DNA of 46,651 nucleotides, taken from Streptomyces barkulensis (lineage in GTDB: Bacteria; Actinomycetota; Actinomycetes; Streptomycetales; Streptomycetaceae). The translations under genes were made by a program, and so were the position numbers. Below the pieces are notes generated by a model. That model was not told the DNA's origin and made no database searches. It saw nothing but the letters and a program-made list of their open reading frames with translations. The stretch lies in assembly GCF_002843305.1 (NCBI RefSeq), contig NZ_PGSG01000035.1, positions 1 to 46,651 on the forward strand, written 5' to 3'. This document shows, piece by piece, positions 28,028 to 37,600 of this stretch; the first letter of the stretch is position 1; each line of letters begins with the position of its first letter.

Positions 28028-28141
28028 ATGAAGGTCAAGCCGAGCGTCAAGAAGATCTGCGACAAGTGCAAGGTGATCCGCCGCCACGGCCGGGTCATGG
28101 TCATCTGCGACAACCTGCGCCACAAGCAGCGCCAGGGCTGA
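28028..28141 (+). CDS. rpmJ: 50S ribosomal protein L36, zinc form
   Basis: A 37-aa protein reading [20 protein letters not shown] and ending [10 protein letters not shown]. It holds the zinc set CxxC, C and H (C11, C14, C27, H32), so it is the zinc-binding form. It is too short for a 60-residue ORF cut-off but perfectly conserved and in its usual place between infA and rpsM. CCGGAGAACC lies about nine bases before the ATG. Confidence 0.97.
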   Translation: MKVKPSVKKICDKCKVIRRHGRVMVICDNLRHKQRQG

Positions 28142-28344
28142 CGCAAGACCTCCACGCCTCGCACCTCTCGCGGTTCTTCGCGCGACGCAAGCGACATACA
28201 GATACGCAGACACCCGACCCCCCGCCGTGACATCCGTTAACGCCGGTGGGGACGACACCCCCGGACGGAGGCCGGGGACCCGGCTCGTACTCGCTACGGG
28301 AACGGTGCTGCGGAAGACCTCCAACGAAACCAGGAGCCACGTTC

Positions 28345-28725
28345 ATGGCACGCCTCGAAGGCGTCGACCTCCCGCGCGACAAGCGCGTGGAGGTCGCTCT
28401 CACCTATGTCTTCGGCATCGGCCGCACGCTCTCCCAGCAGACGCTGGCGAGCACCGGTGTGAACCCGGACACCCGCGTCCGCGACCTGACCGAGGAAGAG
28501 CTCGTCAGGATCCGTGAGTACGTCGAGGCCAACATCCGCACCGAGGGTGACCTCCGCCGCGAGATCCAGGCCGACATCCGCCGCAAGGTCGAGATCGGCA
28601 GCTACCAGGGTCTGCGCCACCGCCGCGGCCTGCCCGTCCACGGCCAGCGCACCAGCACCAACGCCCGCACCCGCAAGGGCCCGCGTCGCGCGATCGCCGG
28701 CAAGAAGAAGCCGGGCAAGAAGTAG
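28345..28725 (+). CDS. rpsM: 30S ribosomal protein S13
   Basis: S13 contacts P-site tRNA and forms intersubunit bridges. The 126-aa protein has [20 protein letters not shown] and the C-terminal signature [20 protein letters not shown], then a Lys-rich tail. CAGGAG lies nine bases before the ATG. The preceding 203 bases form a leader after rpmJ; in E. coli the equivalent leader is the S4 regulatory target. Confidence 0.97.
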   Translation: MARLEGVDLPRDKRVEVALTYVFGIGRTLSQQTLASTGVNPDTRVRDLTEEELVRIREYVEANIRTEGDLRREIQADIRRKVEIGSYQGLRHRRGLPVHGQRTSTNARTRKGPRRAIAGKKKPGKK

Positions 28726-28790
28726 TCCTCACCGGACACCGCCAGTGGTCCGGATCGCAGGACCGACCACCTCCATAGGAGTATTTTTCT

Positions 28791-29195
28791 ATGCCTCCGA
28801 AGGGCCGTACGGCCGGCGCCAAGAAGGTGCGCCGCAAGGAGAAGAAGAACGTCGCCCACGGGCACGCTCACATCAAGAGCACGTTCAACAACACCATCGT
28901 TTCCATCACCGACCCCACCGGCAACGTGATTTCCTGGGCTTCCGCCGGTCACGTGGGCTTCAAGGGTTCGCGCAAGTCGACGCCGTTCGCCGCGCAGATG
29001 GCCGCCGAGTCGGCCGCCCGCCGCGCGCAGGAGCACGGCATGCGCAAGGTCGACGTGTTCGTCAAGGGTCCCGGCTCCGGCCGTGAGACCGCGATCCGCT
29101 CCCTCCAGGCCACCGGCCTCGAGGTGGGTTCGATCCAGGACGTCACCCCGACCCCGCACAACGGCTGCCGCCCGCCGAAGCGTCGCCGCGTCTGA
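28791..29195 (+). CDS. rpsK: 30S ribosomal protein S11
   Basis: S11 lies on the platform near the mRNA exit. The 134-aa protein has [20 protein letters not shown] at about residues 24-43 and ends [18 protein letters not shown]. The ATG is preceded by TAGGAG. It belongs to the alpha operon, with rpsD 27 bases downstream. Confidence 0.97.
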   Translation: MPPKGRTAGAKKVRRKEKKNVAHGHAHIKSTFNNTIVSITDPTGNVISWASAGHVGFKGSRKSTPFAAQMAAESAARRAQEHGMRKVDVFVKGPGSGRETAIRSLQATGLEVGSIQDVTPTPHNGCRPPKRRRV

Positions 29196-29222
29196 TCCGG
29201 CAGAAGTAGGAGATACACGAAC

Positions 29223-29849
29223 ATGGCGCGTTACACCGGGGCCGACTGCAAGCGTTGCCGTCGGGAGAAGCAGAAGCTCTTCCTCAAGGGAGCCAAGTGC
29301 GAGAGCGCGAAGTGCCCGATCGAGATCCGTCCTTACCCCCCGGGTGAGCACGGACGCGGGCGCACCAAGGACAGCGAGTACCTGCTGCAGAAGCGTGAGA
29401 AGCAGAAGGCCGCCCGCATCTACGGTGTCCTCGAGAAGCAGTTCCGCGGTTACTTCAACGAGGCCAACCGCAAGCAGGGCAAGACGGGTGAGAACCTGCT
29501 CCGCATTCTGGAGTCCCGTCTGGACAACGTGGTCTACCGGGCCGGCTTCGCCAAGTCCCGCGACCACGCCCGCCAGCTCGTCCGCCACGGACACATCATG
29601 GTGAACGGCCGCAAGACCGACATCCCGTCGGCCCGCGTCGCTCCCAACGACATCGTCGAGGTCCGTCCCTCCTCCCGTAACCTGACCCCCTTCCAGGTGG
29701 CGCAGGCGGAGGCCGGCGACAAGACGGTGCCCGCGTGGCTCGAGGCCATCCCGTCGAAGATGCGGATCCTCGTCCACTCGCTGCCCGAGCGCCAGGTGAT
29801 CGACACCCAGGTGCAGGAGCAGCTGATCGTCGAGCTGTACTCCAAGTAA
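29223..29849 (+). CDS. rpsD: 30S ribosomal protein S4, zinc (four-Cys) form
   Basis: S4 is the primary 16S rRNA assembly protein and in many bacteria the alpha-operon repressor. The 208-aa protein has a four-cysteine N-terminal zinc motif: CKRCRREKQKLFLKGAKCES then AKC, at about residues 9-31. Then come YPPGEHGRGRTKDSEYLLQK and the S4 RNA-binding domain at about 95-160 (LDNVVYRAGFAKSRDHARQL, RHGHIMVNGRK). From memory, S. coelicolor lacks rpsD at this locus and has a cysteine-free form elsewhere, so this position and form are noteworthy. Confidence 0.96.
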   Translation: MARYTGADCKRCRREKQKLFLKGAKCESAKCPIEIRPYPPGEHGRGRTKDSEYLLQKREKQKAARIYGVLEKQFRGYFNEANRKQGKTGENLLRILESRLDNVVYRAGFAKSRDHARQLVRHGHIMVNGRKTDIPSARVAPNDIVEVRPSSRNLTPFQVAQAEAGDKTVPAWLEAIPSKMRILVHSLPERQVIDTQVQEQLIVELYSK

Positions 29850-29871
29850 TCCGGAGTACCGGCTCACGGTC

Positions 29872-29967
29872 ACGGGCGGTGCGGCCCGCAAGGGTCGCAC
29901 CGCCCGTACCCTTGCAGTAGGCAACCGGGCTCCCGCCCGGTGCTCGGCATCAAATAGCGGTTGCCGA
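29872..29967 (+). promoter_or_regulatory. Structured leader between rpsD and rpoA
   Basis: Four stems in about 100 bases. ACGGGCGGTGCG/CGCACCGCCCGT (29872-29907) is a perfect 12-bp stem. CAAGGGT/ACCCTTG (29889-29895 with 29908-29914) interlocks with it and cannot form at the same time in a simple way. ACCGGGC/GCCCGGT is at 29924-29941 and TCGGCA/TGCCGA at 29944-29967. The last ends 20 bases before rpoA. The interlocked pair looks like an attenuator or processing signal. Confidence 0.5.
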
Positions 29968-29986
29968 AGACTGGAGGCACATCCCC

Positions 29987-31009
29987 ATGCTGATCGCTCA
30001 GCGCCCCTCACTGACCGAAGAGGTCGTGGACGAGTTCCGTTCCCGGTTCGTGATCGAACCGCTGGAGCCGGGCTTCGGCTACACCCTCGGAAACTCCCTG
30101 CGTCGCACGCTCCTGTCCTCGATCCCCGGTGCTGCCGTGACCAGCATCCGGATCGACGGCGTCCTGCACGAGTTCACCACCGTGCCGGGCGTCAAGGAGG
30201 ACGTCACCGACCTGATCCTCAACATCAAGAGCCTGGTCGTCTCCTCGGAGCACGACGAGCCGGTCGTGATGTACCTGCGCAAGCAGGGCCCGGGTCTGGT
30301 CACCGCCGCCGACATCGCCCCGCCGGCCGGTGTCGAGGTGCACAACCCCGACCTGGTCCTCGCCACGCTGAACGGCAAGGGGAAGCTGGAGATGGAGCTG
30401 ACCGTCGAGCGCGGTCGCGGCTACGTCTCCGCCGTGCAGAACAAGCAGGCCGGCCAGGAGATCGGCCGCATCCCGGTCGACTCCATCTACTCGCCGGTCC
30501 TCAAGGTCACCTACAAGGTCGAGGCGACCCGTGTCGAGCAGCGCACCGACTTCGACAAGCTGATCGTCGACGTCGAGACCAAGGAGTCCATGCGTCCGCG
30601 TGACGCCATGGCCTCCGCCGGCAAGACCCTGGTCGAGCTGTTCGGCCTGGCCCGCGAGCTGAACGTCGACGCCGAGGGCATCGACATGGGCCCGTCCCCG
30701 ACGGACGCCGCGCTCGCCGCCGACCTGGCCCTGCCGATCGAGGAGCTGGAGCTGACCGTCCGCTCCTACAACTGCCTCAAGCGCGAGGGCATCCACTCGG
30801 TGGGCGAGCTGGTGGCCCGCTCCGAGGCGGACCTGCTCGACATCCGCAACTTCGGCGCCAAGTCGATCGACGAGGTCAAGGCGAAGCTGGCCGGCATGGG
30901 CCTGACCCTCAAGGACAGCCCGCCCGGATTCGACCCGACCGCCGCCGCCGACGCCTTCGGCGCCGACGACGACGCGGACTCCGGTTTCGTCGAGACCGAG
31001 CAGTACTGA
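29987..31009 (+). CDS. rpoA: RNA polymerase alpha subunit
   Basis: Assembles core RNA polymerase and contacts promoter UP elements and activators. The 340-aa protein has the N-terminal dimerisation domain ([20 protein letters not shown] at about residues 25-44). The C-terminal DNA-binding domain is at about 250-315 ([36 protein letters not shown]). It ends in an acidic tail ETEQY. CTGGAGGC lies about ten bases before the ATG. Confidence 0.98.
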   Translation: MLIAQRPSLTEEVVDEFRSRFVIEPLEPGFGYTLGNSLRRTLLSSIPGAAVTSIRIDGVLHEFTTVPGVKEDVTDLILNIKSLVVSSEHDEPVVMYLRKQGPGLVTAADIAPPAGVEVHNPDLVLATLNGKGKLEMELTVERGRGYVSAVQNKQAGQEIGRIPVDSIYSPVLKVTYKVEATRVEQRTDFDKLIVDVETKESMRPRDAMASAGKTLVELFGLARELNVDAEGIDMGPSPTDAALAADLALPIEELELTVRSYNCLKREGIHSVGELVARSEADLLDIRNFGAKSIDEVKAKLAGMGLTLKDSPPGFDPTAAADAFGADDDADSGFVETEQY

Positions 31010-31049
31010 CCGTCCGCCGAACGGTACTGACGTCGGCCCCGCCGGCATC

Positions 31050-31083
31050 CCGACCGGGCGCGGCACCCGCCGCGCCCGGTCGG
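31050..31083 (+). terminator. Strong hairpin between rpoA and rplQ
   Basis: Perfect 15-bp stem CCGACCGGGCGCGGC / GCCGCGCCCGGTCGG with an ACCC tetraloop, 40 bases after the rpoA stop. The rpoA-rplQ gap is 206 bases, so this may terminate part of the transcripts, or protect the rpoA 3' end if rplQ has its own promoter downstream. Confidence 0.7.
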
Positions 31084-31215
31084 CCCACGTTCTCCGGAGC
31101 GTACGACCGAGCCCGTGGCCGCGGTCGCACGCCCCGGCTCCGGCGGGCACAAGCCCGTACGGACACTGACACCGGTACCTGATACGGCCGGTGCAGACAT
31201 CGAGGAGAGACAACC

Positions 31216-31770
31216 ATGCCGAAGCCCACCAAGGGCGCCCGCCTCGGCGGCGGCGCCGCGCACGAGAAGGCCATGCTGGCGAACCTCGCCACCGCCCTCT
31301 TCGAGCACGGTCGCATCACCACCACCGAGGCCAAGGCCCGCCGCCTGCGCCCGGTGGCCGAGCGTCTGATCACCAAGGCGAAGAAGGGCGACCTTCATAA
31401 CCGCCGCCAGGTGATGCGCACGATCCTCGACAAGAGCGTCGTGCACACGCTCTTCACCGAGATCGGCCCGCGCTACGAGAACCGCCCCGGCGGTTACACC
31501 CGCATCACCAAGATCGGCAACCGCCGCGGCGACAACGCGCCCATGGCGGTCATCGAGCTGGTGGAGGCCCTGACCGTGCAGCAGGAGGCCGTCGGCGAGG
31601 CCGAGGCCGCCACGAAGCGCACGGCCAAGGACGCCGCGGGCGACGAGGCCGTGAAGGACCTCAAGAAGGACGCCGCGAAGGACGAGGCAGCCGAGGCCCC
31701 GGCCGAGGAGACCGAGGCCGCGGCCGAGGCACCCGCGGAGGAGAAGTCCGAGGAGAAGAAGGACGCCTGA
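31216..31770 (+). CDS. rplQ: 50S ribosomal protein L17
   Basis: L17 surrounds the tunnel exit. The 184-aa protein begins [20 protein letters not shown] and has the core [20 protein letters not shown]. Residues 1-125 are the usual protein; beyond that a long Lys/Ala/Glu tail ([20 protein letters not shown]) is typical of Streptomyces. GAGAGA lies about nine bases upstream. A terminator follows at 31805. Confidence 0.96.
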   Translation: MPKPTKGARLGGGAAHEKAMLANLATALFEHGRITTTEAKARRLRPVAERLITKAKKGDLHNRRQVMRTILDKSVVHTLFTEIGPRYENRPGGYTRITKIGNRRGDNAPMAVIELVEALTVQQEAVGEAEAATKRTAKDAAGDEAVKDLKKDAAKDEAAEAPAEETEAAAEAPAEEKSEEKKDA

Positions 31771-31804
31771 GGCGTTCTCCGCTCCGGGGCATCCCGAGCA
31801 CACC

Positions 31805-31846
31805 GCGGCGGACCCGCCTCCCCCTTTCCGGGAGCGGGTCCGCCGC
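31805..31846 (+). terminator. Terminator after rplQ
   Basis: GCGGCGGACCCG (31805-31816) pairs perfectly with CGGGTCCGCCGC (31835-31846). An inner CTCCC/GGGAG stem and a pyrimidine-rich loop complete it. It begins 34 bases after the rplQ stop and is followed by a short T-containing stretch (CGTTTA). Marks the end of the ribosomal protein cluster. Confidence 0.8.
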
Positions 31847-31850
31847 CGTT

Positions 31851-31886
31851 TACGCGCTTCACGCGCTGTACGTGCTGTACGCGCTT
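31851..31886 (+). repeat. Four tandem 9-bp repeats before truA
   Basis: TACGCGCTT, CACGCGCTG, TACGTGCTG and TACGCGCTT run head to tail with no spacer, between the rplQ terminator and the truA ribosome binding site. The consensus is TACGCGCTK. The truA GTG start is 17 bases beyond. Function unknown; iterated protein binding or simple slippage are both possible. Confidence 0.7.
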
Positions 31887-31903
31887 TTCGAGAGGATCAC
31901 GGT

Positions 31904-32779
31904 GTGAGCGACGAGGTGGAGCCCGGACACGTACGGGTCCGGCTGGACCTGTCGTACGACGGCAGGGAGTTCTCCGGCTGGGCGCGGCAGCGCGGGCGGC
32001 GCACCGTGCAGGGTGAGCTGGAGGACGCGCTGCGGGTGGTGACCCGCTCGGAGGAGGTCTTCGAGCTGACGGTCGCCGGCCGCACCGACGCGGGCGTCCA
32101 CGCCCGCGGCCAGGTGGCGCACGCCGACCTGCCCGCCGACCTGTGGGAGGCGCACCGGGAGCGGCTGCTGCGCCGGCTGGCCGGGCGGCTGCCGCACGAC
32201 GTACGGGTGCACCGGATCGGCGAGGCCCCGCCCCACTTCAACGCGCGCTTCTCGGCGATCTGGCGCCGCTACGCCTACCGCGTCTGCGACCACCCGGGAG
32301 GGGTGGACCCGCTCCGGCGCGGCCATGTGCTGTGGCACGACTGGCCGCTGGACGTGGACGCCATGAACGAGGCGGCCGGGCGCCTGCTGGGGGAGCACGA
32401 CTTCGCCGCCTACTGCAAGCGGCGCGAGGGCGCGACGACCATACGGACGCTCAGGGAGCTGAGCTGGCGGCGGCGCCCCGACGGCACCGTGGAGGCCCGG
32501 GTGGTCGCCGACGCCTTCTGCCACAACATGGTGCGCTCGCTGGTGGGCGCCCTGCTCTTCGTCGGCGACGGACACCGCCCTCCGACGTGGCCGGGGCAGG
32601 TGCTGGCGGCCGGGGTGCGGGACTCGGCGGTGCACGTGGTGCGGCCGCACGGGCTCATCATGGAGGAGGTCGGCTACCCGGCCGACGAGCTGCTGGCCGC
32701 GCGCAACGCCGAGGCACGCAACCGCCGCACTCTCCCGGGCGCCGACCCGACGGCGGGCGCGGTGGCCGGCTGCTGCTGA
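31904..32779 (+). CDS. truA: tRNA pseudouridine(38-40) synthase TruA
   Basis: Isomerises uridines 38-40 in the tRNA anticodon stem. The 291-aa protein has [20 protein letters not shown] at about residues 14-33 and the catalytic motif [16 protein letters not shown] with nucleophile D62. [15 protein letters not shown] and [20 protein letters not shown] follow. The GTG start at 31904 has GAGAGG about eight bases upstream. Presence just after rplQ is the standard actinobacterial order. Confidence 0.96.
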   Translation: MSDEVEPGHVRVRLDLSYDGREFSGWARQRGRRTVQGELEDALRVVTRSEEVFELTVAGRTDAGVHARGQVAHADLPADLWEAHRERLLRRLAGRLPHDVRVHRIGEAPPHFNARFSAIWRRYAYRVCDHPGGVDPLRRGHVLWHDWPLDVDAMNEAAGRLLGEHDFAAYCKRREGATTIRTLRELSWRRRPDGTVEARVVADAFCHNMVRSLVGALLFVGDGHRPPTWPGQVLAAGVRDSAVHVVRPHGLIMEEVGYPADELLAARNAEARNRRTLPGADPTAGAVAGCC

Positions 32780-32962
32780 GCGGCCGCCGCCAAGGGGTCG
32801 CCGGCACCGGTGCCCCCGCCGGTTCCGTCCCGTACCCGCACCGCGCGTCCCGCCCTGCCCGCCGACCGGGTGGGGCGGTGGCGTTCGGAGCCGTTTCCGT
32901 CGGGTGAGCCTCCGGTGGCCAGCCCCTCACCGTGCGTTTCCAGCCATTCCTTTGTCAGGTCC

Positions 32963-32991
32963 TTGACCAGTGAACATGTGAAAAGAAAGAT
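32963..32991 (+). promoter_or_regulatory. Candidate promoter of the surface-protein operon
   Basis: TTGACC (32963-32968), a 17-base spacer, then AAAGAT (32986-32991), in the 263-base gap after truA. The -35 is near consensus and the region is locally AT-rich compared with its surroundings. It lies 51 bases before the GTG start at 33043, which has a GGGGGCGGG ribosome binding site. Nothing else is seen in the gap. Confidence 0.5.
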
Positions 32992-33042
32992 CCACCGGGA
33001 TTTCATTCGCTTCAAAGGATCTTCACAAAGTGGGGGCGGGAC

Positions 33043-34581
33043 GTGCGCACACGCACAGGCATGTTCGGACTGGCCCTGGTGGCCGCACTGACCTTGTCGG
33101 GCGGTGCGCCGCCCCTTGTCAGCCGGGCGGTGGCCGCGGGGTGCACCGCGGGCACCGCGTCGGACTTCAACGGCGACGGTGTCCGCGACATCGCGATCGC
33201 CGACCCCGAGGCCACGGTCTCCGGACACTCCGAAGCCGGGGCCGTCCACATCGTCTACGGCGGCGGTCAGGGAGCGGAGGAGATCTCCCAGGACACCGAG
33301 GGGATCCCGGGGGTGGCCGAGCCGGGAGACCGCTACGGCCACGCCCTGGCGACCTTCGACCAAAACGACGACGGCTGCGCAGACCTGGTCGTCGGCTCCC
33401 CTTACGAGGACATCGAGGACCAGTCCGACGCGGGATCGGCGCAGATCCTCTACGGCTCGCCCGCCGGCCTGGGCAAGGGGCCCGCCGCCCTCGACCTCCG
33501 CCAGGGCAAGGGCTCCGGCAGCATCGCCGCCTCGGCGGCCGAGGCCGGGGACTGGTTCGGATACTCCCTGGCGGCGGGCCACACCGGGCCCGGCCGTCCC
33601 TACCTGATCATCGGAGTGCCCGGCGAGGACCTGAGCGGCGGGCTGCGCGACGCCGGCAGCGTCCACTACCTGCGGGACAGCGTCAACGTCGCCTTCAACC
33701 AGAACGATGAGGGGGCGTCCGGCCCCCCGGAGAACGACGACCGGTTCGGCTATTCGATCGCCGCCTCGCCCTACCACATCGCCGTCGGCGTCCCCGGCGA
33801 GGCGATCGGCGACCGCACCTTCTCCGGCGGAGTGCAGATGCTCAGGCACGCGATCAACTCCGACGGCAACCCCACGCCGGTGGGCGGAACCCACCAGGAC
33901 ACACCCGGGATCAACGGAGTGGCCGAGACCGGCGACCAGTACGGAGCGGCGCTGGCCGCCGTGCAGTACCGGCCTTCGGGCTCCTCCTCGACGACCGACA
34001 CCCTGGTCGTGGTGGGCATCCCCGGCGAGGACACCTCCACCGGCGAGGACGCCGGGCGGGTCGTCACTCTGAGGGTCACCCTATCCGGAGGCGTGACCCA
34101 GGTCGCCGACATCCACCAGGGCATCGCCGGCGTCACCGGCGCCGGGGAGGACGGCGACTACTTCGGGCAGCAGCTCACCGCCGTGAACACCGCACCCGGC
34201 TCGACCAGCACCGCACAGAACCTGCTGCTGGCCGTCGGCATCCCCGGTGAGGACCTCGAGACCGCCGGCGGCAAGGACTCGGGCAGTGTGCAGATCTTCC
34301 CGCTGGCCGGACCGCCCGGTGACGGCGACGTGTGGCTGGAGCAGGGCCTGCACGGGCTCCCCGGGCAGCCCGGGGTCAGGGAGTACCTGGGCACCAGCCT
34401 GTCGGCCACACCGCAGACGCTCCACGTTGGCATGCCCTATGGCCCGGAAGCCGACCGAGGTGTTCACGGCATCCTCTGGGCCAACCTGATCTCCGGCGGC
34501 ACCGGCGCGGTGAGCGCCTGGCGGCCCGGCGAGGGCGGCATCCCCACCGGCGGACGCGCCTTCGGATCGGTGGTCCGGTGA
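33043..34581 (+). CDS. Secreted FG-GAP repeat protein (beta-propeller)
   Basis: A 512-aa exported protein. The signal peptide spans about residues 1-30 (RTRTGMFGLALVAALTLSGG, with a likely cut after AVA). Six to seven integrin-alpha-like FG-GAP repeats follow, each with a GDxFG/GDRYG turn, a xxxVGxPGED core and a DAGxV strand. Examples are SDFNGDGVRDIAIADPEA near 44, DDGCADLVVGSPYED near 110 and YLIIGVPGED near 187. The DFNGDGVRD loop is a calcium-type site. It starts a three-gene unit with a LamG lipoprotein and a giant RHS toxin; the same trio recurs in Streptomyces. Its role, perhaps docking or delivery, is not known. Confidence 0.88.
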   Translation: MRTRTGMFGLALVAALTLSGGAPPLVSRAVAAGCTAGTASDFNGDGVRDIAIADPEATVSGHSEAGAVHIVYGGGQGAEEISQDTEGIPGVAEPGDRYGHALATFDQNDDGCADLVVGSPYEDIEDQSDAGSAQILYGSPAGLGKGPAALDLRQGKGSGSIAASAAEAGDWFGYSLAAGHTGPGRPYLIIGVPGEDLSGGLRDAGSVHYLRDSVNVAFNQNDEGASGPPENDDRFGYSIAASPYHIAVGVPGEAIGDRTFSGGVQMLRHAINSDGNPTPVGGTHQDTPGINGVAETGDQYGAALAAVQYRPSGSSSTTDTLVVVGIPGEDTSTGEDAGRVVTLRVTLSGGVTQVADIHQGIAGVTGAGEDGDYFGQQLTAVNTAPGSTSTAQNLLLAVGIPGEDLETAGGKDSGSVQIFPLAGPPGDGDVWLEQGLHGLPGQPGVREYLGTSLSATPQTLHVGMPYGPEADRGVHGILWANLISGGTGAVSAWRPGEGGIPTGGRAFGSVVR

Positions 34582-34649
34582 GCGCGCGGCGCGGCACGGA
34601 CCACGCACAGGGAAGACCCGGCGACTTCGACGGCTCCGAGGGCGAGAAC

Positions 34650-37600
34650 GTGAACGACAGACGAACGCGGCGCCGTACGCGCCGCACCGCGACCGTCATC
34701 GGAGCGCTCACCGCGCTCCTGGCCACCGGGTGCGCGGCACTGCCCGGAGCGGGTACGGACACCGGGGCCACGGTGAGCAACGCACCGGCCGCCCCGGCGG
34801 GGAAGTCCTCCAACCGGTACGCCGACGTCCAGCAGACCGAGGAACTGGCCCAGGCCGCCGCCGAGGCGAACGGGGAGGCCGTCGAGGTGGCCGGACTTCG
34901 GCAGGAACGCCGCGAGGTCTTCGCCAACCCCGACGGCTCCTTCACCGCCTACGAGTACACCGAGCCGGTCCGCGCCTTCCGCGGTGGCGAGTGGGTGGAC
35001 GTCGACGGCACCCTGGTGCGGCGTGAGGACGGCGACTGGTCGCCGAAGGCCGCCACCGTCGAGCTGGAGTTCTCCGACGGCGGGGACGGGCCGTTCGCAC
35101 GGATGCGCAAGGCGGGTCGCGAGTACGCCCTGACCTGGCCCGAGGGTGAACTGCCCGCCCCGCGGATCGAGGGCGACTCCGCCACCTACCCCGACGTCCT
35201 GCCCGGCGTGGACCTGGTGGCGCGCGCCGAGGTGGACGGCCTGGGCCACCTGCTGGTCGTCAGGACGGCCGAGGCCGCGGCCAACCCCGAGCTGGCGAGC
35301 ATCGACTTCGGGATGCGGACCGAGGGGCTGGAGGTCCGCGAGACCGCGGACGGATCGCTGGTGGCGGTCGACGCGGCGGTTGGCGGCACGGTCTTCGAGG
35401 CCGGGAAGCCGGTGATGTGGGACTCGGCGGACGCGGGAACCGGCACGGAGGCGGAACAGCCCGCCGCCGGCCAGACGGACCAGGCGTCCTTCACCGTCAA
35501 CACCGAGGGCCCCGGCGCCCGGACGCCCGCCGAAGGCCCCGGCGGGGGCGGCCGCACCGCGCCGGTGGACGTGGAGGTGAGCGGCGACACCCTCACCCTC
35601 GTCCCGGACCAGGAGCTGCTCACCGGCGAGGACACCGTCTACCCGGTGGTCATCGACCCGATCCAGCGCACCACCTCGCGCTCGGCCTGGACATCGGTGA
35701 TGTCCGGCATGCCGGGGGAGCAGGACTGGAAGTACTCCGGCAGTGCCGGCATGGGCAAGTGCCCGCTCAACTACAACCCCAGCACCTGTGACGGCATCGG
35801 TGTACGGCGCCTGCTGTTCACGATGCCCATGTCGTTCTACCGCGGCAAGCAGATCCTGAAGGCGTCCTTCTCCGCCCGGGTCAACCACGTCTACTGGGCC
35901 GACGCCCGCGCCGAACCCGTCCAGCTCTACCGGATCGGCGGCAAGAACCACACCATCACCTCCTCCAGCGACTGGTCGAACACCCAGGACGACTGGGACG
36001 ACTACCTGATGACGGTGGACAAGAAGATCTCCCCCACCTCCTGCTCCAGCCAGGCCAACCTGCACTTCGAGGGCGGCGAGCTGACCAGCGAGGTGAGCGC
36101 GGCGGCCTCCGGGAGCTGGACGTCGATGTCCCTGGGGCTGAAGGCCGGGGACGAGAGCACCTACGGCGGCTGGAAGCGGATCTGCGGCAACGCATACCTG
36201 AAGATCGGCTACAACAACCCGCCCGAGCAGATCAGCACCGCGCACATGTCCTCCGACCCCGGCGGCAAGTGCGTCTGGGGCGCGGACCGCCCGTACACCA
36301 ACGTGCGGCCCCAGTTCCGCACCGAGGCACGCGACCCCGACCACACCTCCTCGCGTACCGACAAGGTGAAGGTGCGCTTCAAGGTGGACTGGACGGGGGC
36401 GGACGGCACATCACGCTCCTACACCCACGACACCGTCTACAAGGCGCCCAGCGCCGGGACGGTCTTCAGCCACACCATGAGCACCCAGGTCACCGACGAC
36501 CTCCAGCCGAACTCGGTGATCTACTGGTCCGCCAACGCCTACGACGGCGACGCCTGGGGCGGCTGGAGCTACGACGGCGACCCGCAGCGCTGCGAGATCG
36601 TCTACGACTCGAGCCGGCCCGGCGCCCCGGCGGTCACCTCGCAGGAGTACCCGGAGGGCGAGGTGTGGCACGACGGGGTGGGCACGGCCGGCACCTTCAC
36701 CTTCGCGCCGAACACCGACGACGCGATCGACGACGGCGACGTCGTCGAGTATCGCTACACCTTCGACGGTGAAGTGCCGCGGACCGTCGCCGCCGAAATC
36801 GCGGGCGGCCCCGCCTCGGTGACCTGGACCCCGATGTCCCCCGGGCGTCGCTGGGTGACCGTCGAGGCGTTCGACCAGGCGGGCAACCCCAGCGCCTCCG
36901 CCCAGCACGAGTTCCTGGTCACCGACGGCCGCCCGGTCGCCGCGCAGTGGAACCTGGCGGACGAGGCGGACGCCGACGGCGTCCACGACGAGTCGGGCCG
37001 CTACCCGGCCACGGCGGGCAGCGCGGTGCAGTTCGGGGTGACCGGCCCCGGCGGCGAGGCCGACAGCGCCGCCAGATTCGACGGCAGCGCCGATGCCTAC
37101 CTCGACTCCGAGGCCACGGTGCTGGACACCAGGGACAGCTTCAGCGTCAGTGCCTGGGTTCGCCCCACCGCGCTCGACCGGGACATGGCCGTGGTCAGCC
37201 AGGACGGCAGCGGTGAACCCGGCTTCACCCTCGGGTATGACGCCACGGCCGGCTCCTGGGCCTTCTCGATGCCGGTCAGAGATGTCTCCACACTCGGCCA
37301 CTGGAAGGCCTCGGCCGGCGTCACGGTCGTCCCGGACCAGTGGGTGCTGCTCACCGGCGTCTACGACGCCCACGCCACCGGCGGTCCGCAACTGAGCGTC
37401 TATGTCAACCAGCAGCTCAAGGGGACCGCCCGGCGCGGCTCGGAGTGGACCTCCCACGGCAACCTCCAGATCGGGCGGGCCGTGGCCAAGTCCGGCTACC
37501 GCGACCACTTCACCGGCGACCTCGCCGAGGTCCGGGTCTTCGACCGGGTGCTGCCCGCGGCCCAGGTCGCCGAGCTGATGACGGTCAAGCCCGAGCGCAG

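Noticed and set aside
29872..29914. H-type pseudoknot before rpoA
   Set aside because: The two stems interlock, but there is no linker to span the 12-bp stem, so they are better read as alternative hairpins.
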